Shown here: positions 53,382-64,000 of the stretch, in pieces
Numbering within the stretch: the first letter of the stretch is position 1
How the letters are laid out: each line of letters starts with the position of its first letter
Source of the DNA: Siphonodentalium dalli
Taxonomy: Eukaryota; Mollusca; Scaphopoda; Gadilida; Siphonodentaliidae
Assembly (NCBI GenBank): GCA_032622095.1
Contig: CP136065.1
Coordinates: 114,247,195-114,311,194 of the forward strand
DNA: 64,000 nucleotides
Direction: 5' to 3'
The notes under the pieces: generated by a model
Databases searched by the model: none
Told to the model about the DNA's origin: nothing
What the model saw: only the letters and a program-made list of their open reading frames with translations
Program-made: the position numbers and the translations under genes

Positions 53382-53683
53382 ATGGCGGACCGTTTAAAAA
53401 ATAGATTTGGAAGCGATCCGGGGGCTGTTAATTGTTCATGCGGGAATGTATGCGCGTGGAGGAAGTCGGCCACGTCTCGTTCGTTGCGGACATCGTGTCC
53501 CTGTTTGGATGCGGGGACATTTTGCAGCAGAGGCTGCAAATGTGGAACAAGCAAAATGAGCTGTCAGAACCAGCCCAAGATTGGCAAGAAAGGGTCGATT
53601 TTGTCGGCAGAACTTGGGTTGTCAAGTAGCGAAGACGATGCCGATGGTGAAAATGTCGAAGATGTCGTCGTGAAAAAAAAGAG
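53382..53683 (+). CDS. first coding exon of a Cys-rich (CXC-like) protein
   Basis: AAAATGGCGG is a good start context. The exon encodes MADRLKNRFGSDPGAVNCSC and then a dense Cys pattern: CSCGNVC, CPCLDAGTFC, SRGCKCGTSKMSC. This spacing recalls the CXC domains of tesmin/TSO1-type DNA-binding proteins, though only one half is present. An acidic SSSEDDADGENVEDVV stretch and a Lys run follow. It ends AAGAG|GTAAAA, a plausible donor; without splicing the frame stops two codons later. The next exon was not recognised downstream. It is the only frame outside the mobile elements with protein-like composition. Confidence 0.55.
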
Positions 53684-54104
53684 GTAAAAAATTGTATCAC
53701 TCTTCGCTATAAAATTGAAATTGATATCCACACAAATTCCAACAGGCAATATTAAAAAAACAAATTTAGGCCTTACTCTTGACATCTTGAAGTTGAAGGT
53801 CTCGTTATTCACCATTCAAATAGTACTAGCAGTATATGTAGCATGTGCAGTGTTGCTGTAAGTACTAGTAGGCCTACCAAAAATAATAATAATACTGTAA
53901 TATTTTTCAGGCCCAAATAATAGTAGGGGTGGATTTTTTTCCCCCACATTGAGTTTCCAAAAGTTATTCTCAGATGGGCTAGTTACTATCAACGGAAAAT
54001 CAAATATATAAGTTCTCTAATTGATTAACAGTATTTTATCTGCACAATACATGTAAGTCCATAATTTTGAGGCGAAGTTGATCGGTGGTGGGCAACTATG
54101 GGAG
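53684..54104. other. presumed start of intron 1; nothing else seen
   Basis: No exon-like segment recognised. Confidence 0.3.
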
Positions 54105-57100
54105 GCCCTTTTCACATTTATTATTTATTTGCGCTTAAGCATAAAACAATTTGCCCTTAAGCACAAATCATTTGCACTAAAGTGCAAATATGTGTCTATC
54201 AATTTATTTGCTCTTAAAGCGCAATCATTTGCGGTTAAGCGCAAATACCTAGCACTCCCTTACTTCCCTCTGATTGTGAATGATTGAGTAAATTATGATG
54301 GGCCCATAGTAATAGCCCCATACAGACTCGAAGTTGAAGAAAAAACATATATCCATGTCAGCATATCTGTCCCTGGTGTCCCAGGAATTGGTGTCTCACT
54401 CCCAGAGCTCTAGTATATTTTATTAAAGGGATATCTCCTGCAAAGATATATACCATTTCCATGGCCATAAAAAGGGAATTAAGGGTTACTACTATCTAAC
54501 TTACCCATAAATTATTGGCATGACCTGGTGTATCAACTAGCAACACAAGAGGAGCATTGGGCTAATTTTAACCTGTTTTAATTAGCCTGAGTACTCAACA
54601 GTCAACTGTGAGTGTGTGTTCAACAAGGATAATCCCTAATTACATATTATCAGCATCCATCTATCCAAATAATTTATGTCTCCTTCCCGGAACTCTAGTA
54701 ATTTTTTGTATGATGTTTTTTAATGTATTATTGCACAGATTTGGGCCCTTACTATGGTCATATACTATAGCATGCATGTGGTGTCACTGCATGGGGGATT
54801 GCTTACCTCATATGGTTTACTTATTGACTTAAATCAGAGGAAATAACTCTATTTTCATATTATCAGCATCCCTGTCAAAAAAGATTGGTGTCTCATTCCT
54901 GGAGCTTTGGTGTCTCAGTCCTCGAGCTCTAGTTCTTTTTATTGCACAAATCTATAGTATTGCCATGGTCATATAGTTCCACCGAGGGCTTGCTTCCCTC
55001 ATATGGTGTGCCTGTATACTCGAAAATTGTATACTCGAAAATTGTGGAAAATCAAATACAGAATAACTAATATATACTGAAGATATTATAATGCTATCAC
55101 GAGTCGCTCCAACTAAAACAGAAGGTGATACTATTGCGAGTCAGCCATTTTGATAAAGAAGTTGGGCTAGCTCCCTACCCATCCAAACCAATGAAACCAA
55201 GAGGTGATATGTCAATAGGAGTTAATGCTAAGTTATGGAGAAACCTATTTATTCACCAGGGGTGTTTAGTTACCTATAACCATGAATTGAGCATAAGCGC
55301 AATGATTGCACTGAAGCGTAATTATTTGGCTTAAGCGCAATTAATTGCACTTAAGCACAATTTATTACGCTCAAGTGTTAAGTGCAATTGATTGTGCTTA
55401 AGCACAATTAATTATTAAATGTGAATTTGGCCTCCCATACACATAAGCATAAATCATATTCCAGATCTCAAACCTCCCCTGGGGCTGAAATGATGGGCGG
55501 GGGGGGGGGGGGGCGGCGTTCATATTTATTATTTATTTGCAAATATTTGCACTTAAGCATAAATCATTTGCACTCAAGTACAAATATGCGTCTAACAATT
55601 AAATACCAAACTTGCTCTCCCTTACTTCCCTCTGATTGTCACTGATTTGAGTCAATCTCATAGTATATTATCATGGGCCCAAAGTAGTAGCCCCATACAG
55701 ACTCAATAGTTGAAGAAAATTTCTGTCCCTGGTGTCCTAATAAGTGCCTCACTCCCAGAGCTGTAGTATATTTTATTAAAGGGACATCTCCTGCACAGAT
55801 GTATATCATTTCCATGGCCGTAAATATGCAATTAGGGCTTAAGTGTAAATAAATGATAAATGCGAAAATGCTTGAGAAATGAGGGTAAATAAAATATGCT
55901 TAAGTGTAGATCAATTATACCTAAATGTAAATTAGTTATGCTTATACATAAATAATTACACTCCCATAGAGCTCCCCTCAAGCTGAAATTGATGCAACCA
56001 CATATATTGTCTGCATACCAGTAGAATCTTTCAATGGCAGATATTATATACCGGGGGGGGGGGGTGCAATACGAAATTTACAGGAAGGTATTTCGGGGTG
56101 GGTGACCAATGCAAATGTTTTACTTTGAGCACTTATTTGACATTTGTAACAGTTTAAAACACATTTTGAGTATTTATAACAACAAAAACACCATATGTAT
56201 GGATGGTACTGGGACCTCATATGGCCCTTAGTGCAGTGGAGATGACATTAATCTATGTCTTTTTGCATATGGGACGGTGGGGTGAAAAATTTCTATCACC
56301 ACACTTCCCTCTGATTGTGAATGATTTGAGTCAATCTCATAGTATATTAGCATGGGCCCAAAGTAGTAGTCCCATACAGACTCAATAGTTGAAGCATTTC
56401 TGTCCCTGGTGTCCTGATAAGTGCCTCACTCCCAGAGCTGTAGTATATTTTTTTAAAGGGACATCTCCTGCATAGATATATACCATTTACATGGCCATAA
56501 ATAGGCAATTACGGGTTACTGGGGGTTTGCTTCCCTCATATATGGTGTACTTATTGACTTGAAATAGGGGGAAAACCCCTATTTTCATAATATCAGCATC
56601 CTTGTCCCCAAGAATTTGTATCTCCATCCCTGAGATATAGTATTTTTATAAATGAGACATATCCTGCACAGATCTATACCATTCCCATGGTCATAAAACA
56701 TCTTGGGGTTACTGGGGGATTGTTTCCATCATATGGTGGGTCTATATAAACTTTATTGATGTGTTTAGGCCTGTGTCATTTGAAATTAATTCATGGGGGA
56801 ATCAATGTTTTGAGCTTAAGCGTAAATAAATAATAAATGTGAAAATGCTTGAGGAATGAGGGTAAATAAAATATGCTTAAGTGTAAATCAATTATACCTA
56901 AATGTAAATTAGTTATGCTTATACATAAATAATTACACTCCCATAGAGCTCCCCTCAAGCTGAAATTGATGCAACCACATATATTGTCTGCATACCAGTA
57001 TAATATTTCAATGGCAGATATTATATACCGGGGGGGGGGCCTTAGTGCAGTGGAGATGACATTAATCTATGTCTTTTTGCATATGGGACGGTGGGGTGAA

Positions 57101-57105
57101 AAAAT
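54105..57105. repeat. segmental duplications with CTTAAG-type repeats
   Basis: A block with CCCTCTGATTGTGAATGAT, CATGGGCCCA, AGCCCCATACAGACTC and TCCCAGAGCT occurs at 54,260-54,500, 55,620-55,830 and 56,300-56,530. A ~200-bp block (AAATGAGGGTAAATAAAATA ... TATATACCGGGGGGG) occurs at 55,862-56,060 and 56,840-57,037 nearly identical, and one with GTGCAGTGGAGATGACATTA at 56,230 and 57,045. The offset of the latter copies is about 0.8-0.98 kb, implying tandem duplication. CTTAAGCGCAAAT-type clusters separate them. Confidence 0.75.
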
Positions 57106-57404
57106 TCCTTCACCACACTATTACAAAAGAACCTTCCAGAAACGTAAAACTTAAATAAATAAACTTGTCTTGATGTCGCTAATGCATAGATCATTGTGTG
57201 AATGGAAAATGAGCGAGCAACTGACATCAAATGTCACTATCAACGGATATAAAGTATCTGACTATCAATGGGTAAAAAATATCTGTCATCAGTGCATCAA
57301 GCCAATCAGTGAATTATTTGCTTGTCTATCAACTAAGATGATCTCTGGCAAGACCTAAAGTATCCAAGTCTGATAGAGTGATGTGACTATGTTTATTTCC
57401 ATCA
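57106..57404. other. no gene seen
   Basis: Nothing recognised. Confidence 0.3.
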
Positions 57405-57690
57405 AAACAGCTTCTGAAACAGGTTAAACTGTTATTTGAACTAAATGAGATAGATCATTCCCAGTCATATGAGTAATATCAGTACAGCTTTATTCAGTTT
57501 TGAACCAAATTTAGTGAAATTTGGGAGGTGGGTGTAAACAAATTGGGAGTAAAAAACATATTGGTTTTGCAGGTTTGGTGGTGATGGGTCCCCGAAAATG
57601 CCAGATGCAAAAAAAAATTAATTCCTTCCTGCAAATTTTTGACTACCCCCATCCCCCTGCTCCACCTACAATCTTTGCATCAGCTTATAC
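57405..57690 (+). repeat. dispersed repeat, second copy of the 8.9 kb family
   Basis: AACTGTTATTTGAACTAAAT, TTGGTTTTGCAGGTTTGG and GGGTCCCCGAAAATGCCAGA match 8,885-9,065. Confidence 0.7.
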
Positions 57691-60600
57691 CATTATACCT
57701 GAGGCAAGATAGCCGAAGAACCCAATCATGCTTCAGGATAAGCTAATTTATTGTGCTGCATAAATCATATATGCTATTAAAGCATAGTCAGTTAATAAAT
57801 GTTAACACATCCTCCAATAAAGGGGTTTCAGTTTTTAATTTTCTAACAATTGGAAAGATATAGGTACCAGTTGAAAAAAAATTCCAGAGTATATGCAAAG
57901 TTAATGCACATTTACTGATATAAGCTAATTATGATAAAACAATTCAATTAAGCTTTAAGCATAAATATATTGCTCTGAAGTATCATTGTATTATGGTAAA
58001 TCATAATTCAGTTACCCTTAACCACCATTGTTTGTTTTACCTCTCTCACCTTGGATAAAATGGTATGACATAAATGGTATCAGTGTGTGGAGCCTTCCCC
58101 TATTAGTTGACTCAAAGACTGAGATACTACTATGTCAAAGGTTTCAACTTGAGCGGAATTCTGAAAGAGCATGTCTGAACTATGTGTGAGTGAATTGTGC
58201 TTCATTCTAATTCATGAGAATGGATTACTCTTATTAAGTGAACCATTATTTCGCTTAAGACAGCCAAGGGTATAATAAGTGACAGCATTGCCCACACTGA
58301 TACCATTTATGTCATACCATTTTATCAGCTAATACTGGTAAATGTCAATTCGGGTCCCACATACTCTAGGAATACACACACCGCTGCACACTGTGGGTCA
58401 AATATAGACAAATTTTGACAAAAATCAGCTCAAATAAGGTTGAAAACAGACATTTCTCTAAATATCAGTCATGTGACAAATGTTCAGGTTGCTACATGTA
58501 CCAATTATTATTGTTGCAACACATGCCGAAATAAATTTATGAACTAAAAAGATCTTAAATCAGTTTGAAAATAAGCATAAGTCTAGTAGATCTGAAATTT
58601 TTAAATGGCTGAAACCCAAACATGGCTGATGAATCTTAAATACATGAAAATATATAGGGTTATGTTAATTAGCCTTGATAATAGTGCAAGGTTACCTCTA
58701 AAGTGCACATAATTTATCTGATCATTGTGCGAGTATAAACAAAAGTTTTACTTTTTTCAACATATAATGAATTTCCCTTTCAAAATATAGTCCATATATC
58801 AATGTATATGGATTTCTATGTGTTTTTTCCCTTTCAAAATTCATGTGAACTCTATTATTCTGATTTATATGCAACTGTGCATGGATGCACTGGAAGCCCT
58901 TGCGGCAGATCTTTTTGTATCTGTATTTCTGGCATGGGGGATGTCCTAGGCATTGATTGAACCATAATTTGTGTGAATAAATGGTTGCTATGGCTCCCTA
59001 ATGTTCTCGTCTTGTGGGTAGAGTTTGAAAAATCTTCAAAAATGAGGTCCTGTCCCATCATGTATGGTCATGTGGTTAACTCATCAGGACAAATCATTAG
59101 AATGTAATAATGTGAGTACCATAATGATAAGCATAAATGATTATTGTATTTTGTATGCAGATCTTTAGTAACATCAACAATCAGCACTGACTGGTACAAT
59201 GTACATGTAGCTGTATATGTAGCCATAAATCAATGACTTTTGGGATAAAAACATATTTCTATATAATCTACTTTTGATGATATATTAAAGAGATTAAACT
59301 ACTAACTAATACCAATATTAGTGATAATGACTTTTTTTGGTGAAAAAAATTGACTTTTTTATATTAATCCCAGAGACTACAATTATCTGCTGAATGTAAA
59401 AATATATGATGTGGTATATAGACTGTTTTTACTTTTGTCACATTCTCAGGGTCAAAGTATCCTGATTATAGAATATATTCTTCAGTCATATTTAAATTTG
59501 TGCAGTACACTGTACTATTTTTCGCTAGTGTACATTTATTATTCACATGTGTATAGCTAAATCATGGTTAGATATTTTAAGTTGAATTTCTTCTAAAATA
59601 TAAACATATATATTCCAGACTGAAGGAATTTTTGTCAAGATGAACTTTAATATGCACAAGTATTTTCAGCGATAATGAAGAACTGAAATTGTCATCATAT
59701 ACAAAAATATTTGTAAGTTTAGAAGTCACTTAGAATTTAATATAGAGCGAAACATAGTACTGCACAAATTCAAATATGAGTAAGGTATACCATTGATATA
59801 CAGGGGATCCTAGTAGTTTAGTCAGTATTGGGCATGAATAAGGAATAAGGAATCAAAATTCCTAAATGAAAAGATGTGTACTAGTATTTAAATATCGTAC
59901 ATGTATATGGTACATGTATATTTATTCCAAAAAATATATAGCATATTTAATTTGTAGTAGACAATTATATCATCTCAGCCATAGAGCTTTCTCTTCCAGA
60001 ATCATTCCGATAACCAAGATGGACACAGTTTAAATTGAAAAGCACAGTATGACATCATTTGAACTAACCATTGCTTGATCTGCATGTTAATCAGGAATGA
60101 GATTTTCTTCATGGCATTGCTGAGAAAGTGCATCGAACATAGCAATATATCTTTTTCAATATCATTGTCATTATTGTGTTACTTCACAAAAATGCTGGTA
60201 ACATTGTAAGAATGTAATGATTGTACATGTGGCAATTCGCTAAATTCAAGTGTGTTTAATGAACTGCAGTTGTGCAATTACTTGGAGTCTTGTCCTTCCA
60301 GCCATATCTACATCTCTCTCTCCATTAGAACCTATAATAGAACGATAACAATATTTTATGTTATAGAAACCAACATCACTATATAAAGGAGACTGGTGCT
60401 GCCTAAATCATGGAGTATGTGACTCACTGGAATTGGCGTCAAGTTTTGGATAGCAGATATTGAATGTTAGTAACCAGAAAAAGTGAATAGTTTCAGTCGA
60501 GGCCAACAAACAGTGCAAAAGACAATAACTTTCAGTTTAGTTTAATTGTTATTCTCATTAAAATTATAAAATAAGAATTCTTGTAATATCAATCCACCAG

Positions 60601-61080
60601 CAATGTTATATATTAAGGTTGGCAATATTGTAAAGTTTGATGTCTAATCTATACTGGCCATATGTACATATCTATTGTATAATATTTCTATATATCTATT
60701 GTTTATATAATTCTATATCTCAATATCCTTATGTTATACATGTATTAACTTGGATGAGAGAATAAAGCATTGAAGGGTTGTCAATCATAGCGGCCTTTAG
60801 TGAAGAATTGAATATGAGGTCACTCTCCCTCAGACAATTTTTTTTACAACAACAGACATTTTATGAAACTTGTTTTGATAACATGATTATATAAGTGCAG
60901 TTATCATCAAAACATGAAAGAAACATATATGCTGTCTCATATATTCATCCCTAGATATTGAATCAAATAAAATACATGTGCCACTGCCAAATAAATTGTG
61001 TTCTAAACATCGTAATATTTTTGTCCCACAATATATATTTCTAGTGACGGAAATGTCTGTTGAGTGGTGCCTTTTAACTT
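57691..61080. other. quiet stretch without recognisable genes; one inverted pair
   Basis: A perfect 34-bp inverted pair, GATAAAATGGTATGACATAA... at 58,054-58,087 and its inverse at 58,293-58,326, encloses about 200 bp. The rest is A+T-rich, low in repeats, and without protein-like frames. It could be an intron or an untranslated region of the Cys-rich gene. Confidence 0.5.
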
Positions 61081-61220
61081 CTTAACCAAAGCAGAATTAT
61101 GGGTAGCTTTTCAGGATTTAGTCGGAAATATGGCTTGTTGCCATTCATCGGAAAGCTCTCCCGAGAGCCATATTTCCGACTAAATTCTGAAAAGTTACCC
61201 ATAATTCTGCTTTGATTAAG
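61081..61220. mobile_element. foldback MITE
   Basis: Arms of ~55 bp: CTTAACCAAAGCAGAATTAT... at the left and ...ATAATTCTGCTTTGATTAAG at the right, with few mismatches, around a ~30-bp loop. Confidence 0.7.
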
Positions 61221-61289
61221 AGGTCGATTACTGAGGGCATTATTGTATGTCTATTATTCATTTGGAGGGAATTCAGGATACACCAACAG

Positions 61290-62040
61290 ATAGAAACTAG
61301 AGGTGTGACTGTCCCAATGGGACTACGGATACCCCCCTGTTTTTAAAATACTAAGATGTTTCACATGTCAGTAAACATTTAGGTAAATAATAAAATAACA
61401 GTTCCCATTGCAGGTGTACAACCATAACCCTAATCTTATACCTATTGACCGAAAAATGTAGGAATAAAAGCTTGGACAAAATTATGTATGTTGCGAAAAA
61501 TGGGAATAACTCCACACAAAAAATGTCGGACAGACGTCATAATCGCAGGTGCACAGGTTCCCATGGTACTAAATATCAGTGCCAAGATTAAAAAACATTG
61601 ACAAAAAATGTAGGAATAAAAGCTCGGACAAAATTATGCATGTTGCAAAATAATTCTAAGTCGAAAAAGGGGGATAACTCCACCAAAAAATGTCGGACAG
61701 ACGTCATAATCGCAGGTGCACAAGTTCCCATGGTACTAAATATCTGTGCCACGTTTTAAAAAATTGACCGAAAAATGTAGGAATAAAAGCTCGGACAAAA
61801 GTATACATGTTGCGAAAATTTTCTAAGTCGAAAAAGGGGGGATAACTCCACGTCATAATCGCAGGTGCACAGGTTCCCATGGTGGTTGATGTCTGTGCCA
61901 AGTTTCACGGAAATTGATCAAAAAACGACTGAGAAAAACTCCGGACAAATTTGTGTCCACGGACGGACGACGGACGGACGACGGACGGACGGACAAGCTG
62001 ACTCCAGTATACCCCCCTAACTTCGTTGCGGGGGGTATAA
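61290..62040. repeat. retroposon-like repeat with ~160-bp tandem units and GGAC tail
   Basis: ATAATCGCAGGTGCACAGGT, TCCCATGGTACTAAATATC and AATGTAGGAATAAAAGCTCG recur near 61,540, 61,705 and 61,858. The right part has ACGGACGGACGACGGACGG (61,962-61,995), then TATACCCCCCTAACTTCGTT and GCGGGGGGTATAA. The left edge near 61,328 has TACCCCCCTG. Such units are typical of SINE/RTE tails in invertebrates. Confidence 0.6.
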
Positions 62041-62479
62041 ATATCCTAAGGGAACTACTTGTCACTGAGTAATTAGTAAAGAACCTTTGATAAGCTAAGC
62101 TGTAGATATAAACTACATCAGTTATAACAAAAAAATGTTTCAAATGTCCGCTCTCAGAATTATAATGTACATGTATGTACCTGTCAATATTCTAGTGGTG
62201 CAATCCTCAAACCATGCTGACACCCATCGGTCTCAATCATTCTTTCATTCCTTCTATAATACTATTCATATTCTGCGCTTGGACTGGGCTACAAGTGCAT
62301 GAACAACTGATCTGAAATATAAGAAAAGTTGATTTAATTTTTGGTTTAACATGAAACGGCATACATTTTTAAATACTTTTCTGTCAGAAAAGAATATCTA
62401 TAACATCATTGGAATATTGAATAAAGAATGTGCATCATATAATATGATATGGTGTGAGATGTGCTGCAATTGGTTTGGA
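62041..62479. other. no gene seen
   Basis: Nothing recognised. Confidence 0.3.
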
Positions 62480-63245
62480 ATAAAAATTCATTTTGTCCAT
62501 TTTGAGTTTTTGACCATCAGCCATGATTTTGGCCGAATAACCAAAAAATGACTCGATCTCATACATGACAAATTTCACAATGATCTGACAAAAGATGCGA
62601 CCTGTAACCCTGGCCAAAGGATTTAGTCATGCAAAGAGTAAAATCCAAGATGGCTGCCAGCGGCCATGATTTTTGGCCGAACGACCCCACTAATGTAGCC
62701 GAATGACCCCAAAATTACTCATTCCCCATCTCCATGTCAATATTAACATCCGCGACAAATTTCATGATGATCCAACCAAAGGTACGACCTGTAGGCTGTG
62801 CCAGATAATTTAGTCATGCAAACAGTAAAATATAAGATGGCTGCCAGTGGCCATTTTTTTGGCCGAATGACCCCAAAGTTACTCGTTCGCATCTACATGT
62901 CATTGTTAACATCCGTGACAAATTTCATGATAATCAGAAGAACAGTACGACCTGTAGCCCGTGCTAATGGATTGAATATTGAAATCCAAGATGGTCGCTG
63001 GCGGTCATGTTTTTTTTCTTCAGAATGACCCCAAAATGTACGGTTCTTGTCTAAATGTTGATATCAACAGCTATGTCAAATTTCATAATGATCCGACCAC
63101 AAGTAGCACCTGTAGCCTGTATTGTTGACGAATCACACACACACACATACGCACACACAGACGACAAAGCCATGGCAATAGCTCAAACTTTACAAAGTAA
63201 AGTTCAGCTAATAAAACAAATGGTTGGGTTAGTCTTAACTAACAT
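62480..63245 (+). repeat. AAGATGGCTGCCAGCGGCC tandem repeat, second array
   Basis: The AAGATGG block occurs near 62,648, 62,834 and 62,988, with an earlier diverged unit from 62,480. It ends in a (CA)n-rich tail (63,134-63,160) followed by CCATGGCAATAGCTCAAACT, TTACAAAGTAAAGTT. Confidence 0.75.
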
Positions 63246-63359
63246 ATATGTGAGCCAGAGAGGCCCATTTCACATTTATTCTTCAGGGCGAAAACTATAC
63301 CTGTGTTTCTGGTAATAAACAGTCATTGAAAAATATGGGTGGCCTAGGTGGGAAGGTGG

Positions 63360-63670
63360 TGTTTTCATTTTTAGCTCAACTTTACTTTGTAAAGTTTTAG
63401 CTATTGCCATGGCTTGGTATCGTCGTCCGTGTGTGTGTGTTTGTGTGTGACTCGTCAACAATTTCCTCTAGCACGGGCTACAGGTCGTACCTTTGGTCAT
63501 TATAAAATTGGATCATTATAAAATTTGTCATAGCTGTTGGCATTGACATGTAGATGGGAACGAGTCATTTTGGGGTCATTCGGCAAAAAACATGGCCACC
63601 AGCAGCCATCTTGGATTTTACTCTTTGCATGACTAAATCCTTTTGCACGGGCTACAGGTCGTAACCCTTT
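63360..63670 (-). repeat. inverted partner of the preceding array
   Basis: Read on the - strand it has AAGATGGCTGCTGGTGGCCA, CCCAAAATGACTCGTTCCCA, the (CA)n tail and GCCATGGCAATAGCTAAAAC. It lies head to head with 62,480-63,245. Confidence 0.75.
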
Positions 63671-64000
63671 TATGACTGGAGCCATGCTGGTTCAGCATTA
63701 ATGATCCTGTGCCAGTACATTCTATTATATATAGAGCCTCGAATATATAAGAGAATGCACTGGCTTACAAGGTCAAGGTAAATATTGTTAAGCCAATGAA
63801 TTCTCTTAAATATAAGAGAATGCATTAATTCTCTTAAATATAAGAGAATGCATTGGAACAGGGTTTTCACAAAATTTCAAGAAGATGCAGTCATGAAAGG
63901 GTTAACCCGAAGAAATTCACCTTGATAGTTGAAGTTTTGGACATCTTACTTCTACAAAGATATTAAACTTAAAATATCATGACAAACCTATGTCTCATAT
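63671..64000. repeat. short palindromic tandem units at the window end
   Basis: ATTCTCTTAAATATAAGAGA ATGCATT occurs twice in tandem at 63,799-63,854, and a related GAATATATAAGAGAATGCA at 63,739. Nothing recognised beyond. Confidence 0.6.

Noticed and set aside
1-64000. CRISPR arrays, rRNA and tRNA genes
   Set aside because: Tandem repeats present have unequal spacers that are themselves repeats; no cloverleaf or rRNA core sequence was seen by eye.

Overview
The window is nuclear DNA from an invertebrate animal, probably marine. It is A+T-rich, gene-poor and packed with transposons, and the genes it holds carry GT-AG introns. The repeat content (Polinton/Maverick, Ty3/gypsy, hAT-, MULE- and TTAA-type MITEs) would suit a mollusc, annelid, brachiopod, lancelet or cnidarian, but nothing seen here fixes the phylum. 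No rRNA, tRNA or CRISPR was recognised.

Layout. 1-0.9 kb: the 3' part of a C2H2 zinc-finger gene of a kind I associate with Polintons. 0.9-26.5 kb: no convincing host gene apart from one weak candidate first exon (19,990), and a mosaic of MITEs, foldbacks and tandem repeats. The best defined are a 9-bp-TSD element (9,689-10,058), a 0.9 kb array of GGAGATATCTCC-type palindromes (13,370-14,279), two TTAA-flanked MITEs (15.8 and 16.5 kb) and a near-perfect 165-bp palindrome (17.3 kb). 26.5-49.2 kb: one complete Polinton/Maverick (adintovirus-like) element. 49.2-64 kb: repeats again, with a hAT-type MITE (51,794-52,777), one convincing first exon of a Cys-rich protein (53,382-53,683), segmental duplications (54-57 kb), a quiet stretch (57.7-61 kb) and AAGATGG-type tandem repeats near the end.

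The Polinton is delimited exactly: terminal inverted repeats starting 5'-AG, ending CT-3', and a 6-bp target duplication TATATA on both sides. On the + strand lie a protein-primed DNA polymerase B split by at least five introns, an FtsK/A32-type packaging ATPase and two small genes. Converging from the other end on the - strand are genes for two PC4-like proteins, a two-lobed TATA-binding-protein (TBP) homologue, an RVE integrase with a chromodomain, the penton (single jelly-roll) protein, a small basic protein and the hexon (double jelly-roll) capsid protein. Several - strand genes overlap by 1-17 bases, as in a compact virus. No adenain-type protease was found. The copy is dead: polymerase, ATPase, hexon, integrase and TBP all carry frameshifts, stops or deletions.

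Three later insertions sit inside it: a Ty3/gypsy LTR element in a polymerase exon (5-bp TSD GTTGT), a piggyBac-like TTAA element in a polymerase intron, and a 2.65 kb TIR element splitting the right Polinton TIR. Without them the Polinton is about 14.2 kb.

The most notable content is the transcription-type gene set at the right end: a TBP homologue next to three PC4-type single-strand-DNA-binding domains, two of the carriers having hydrophobic N-termini. I know of no description of this combination in Polintons. It suggests an element that brought its own promoter-recognition and transcription-initiation factors.
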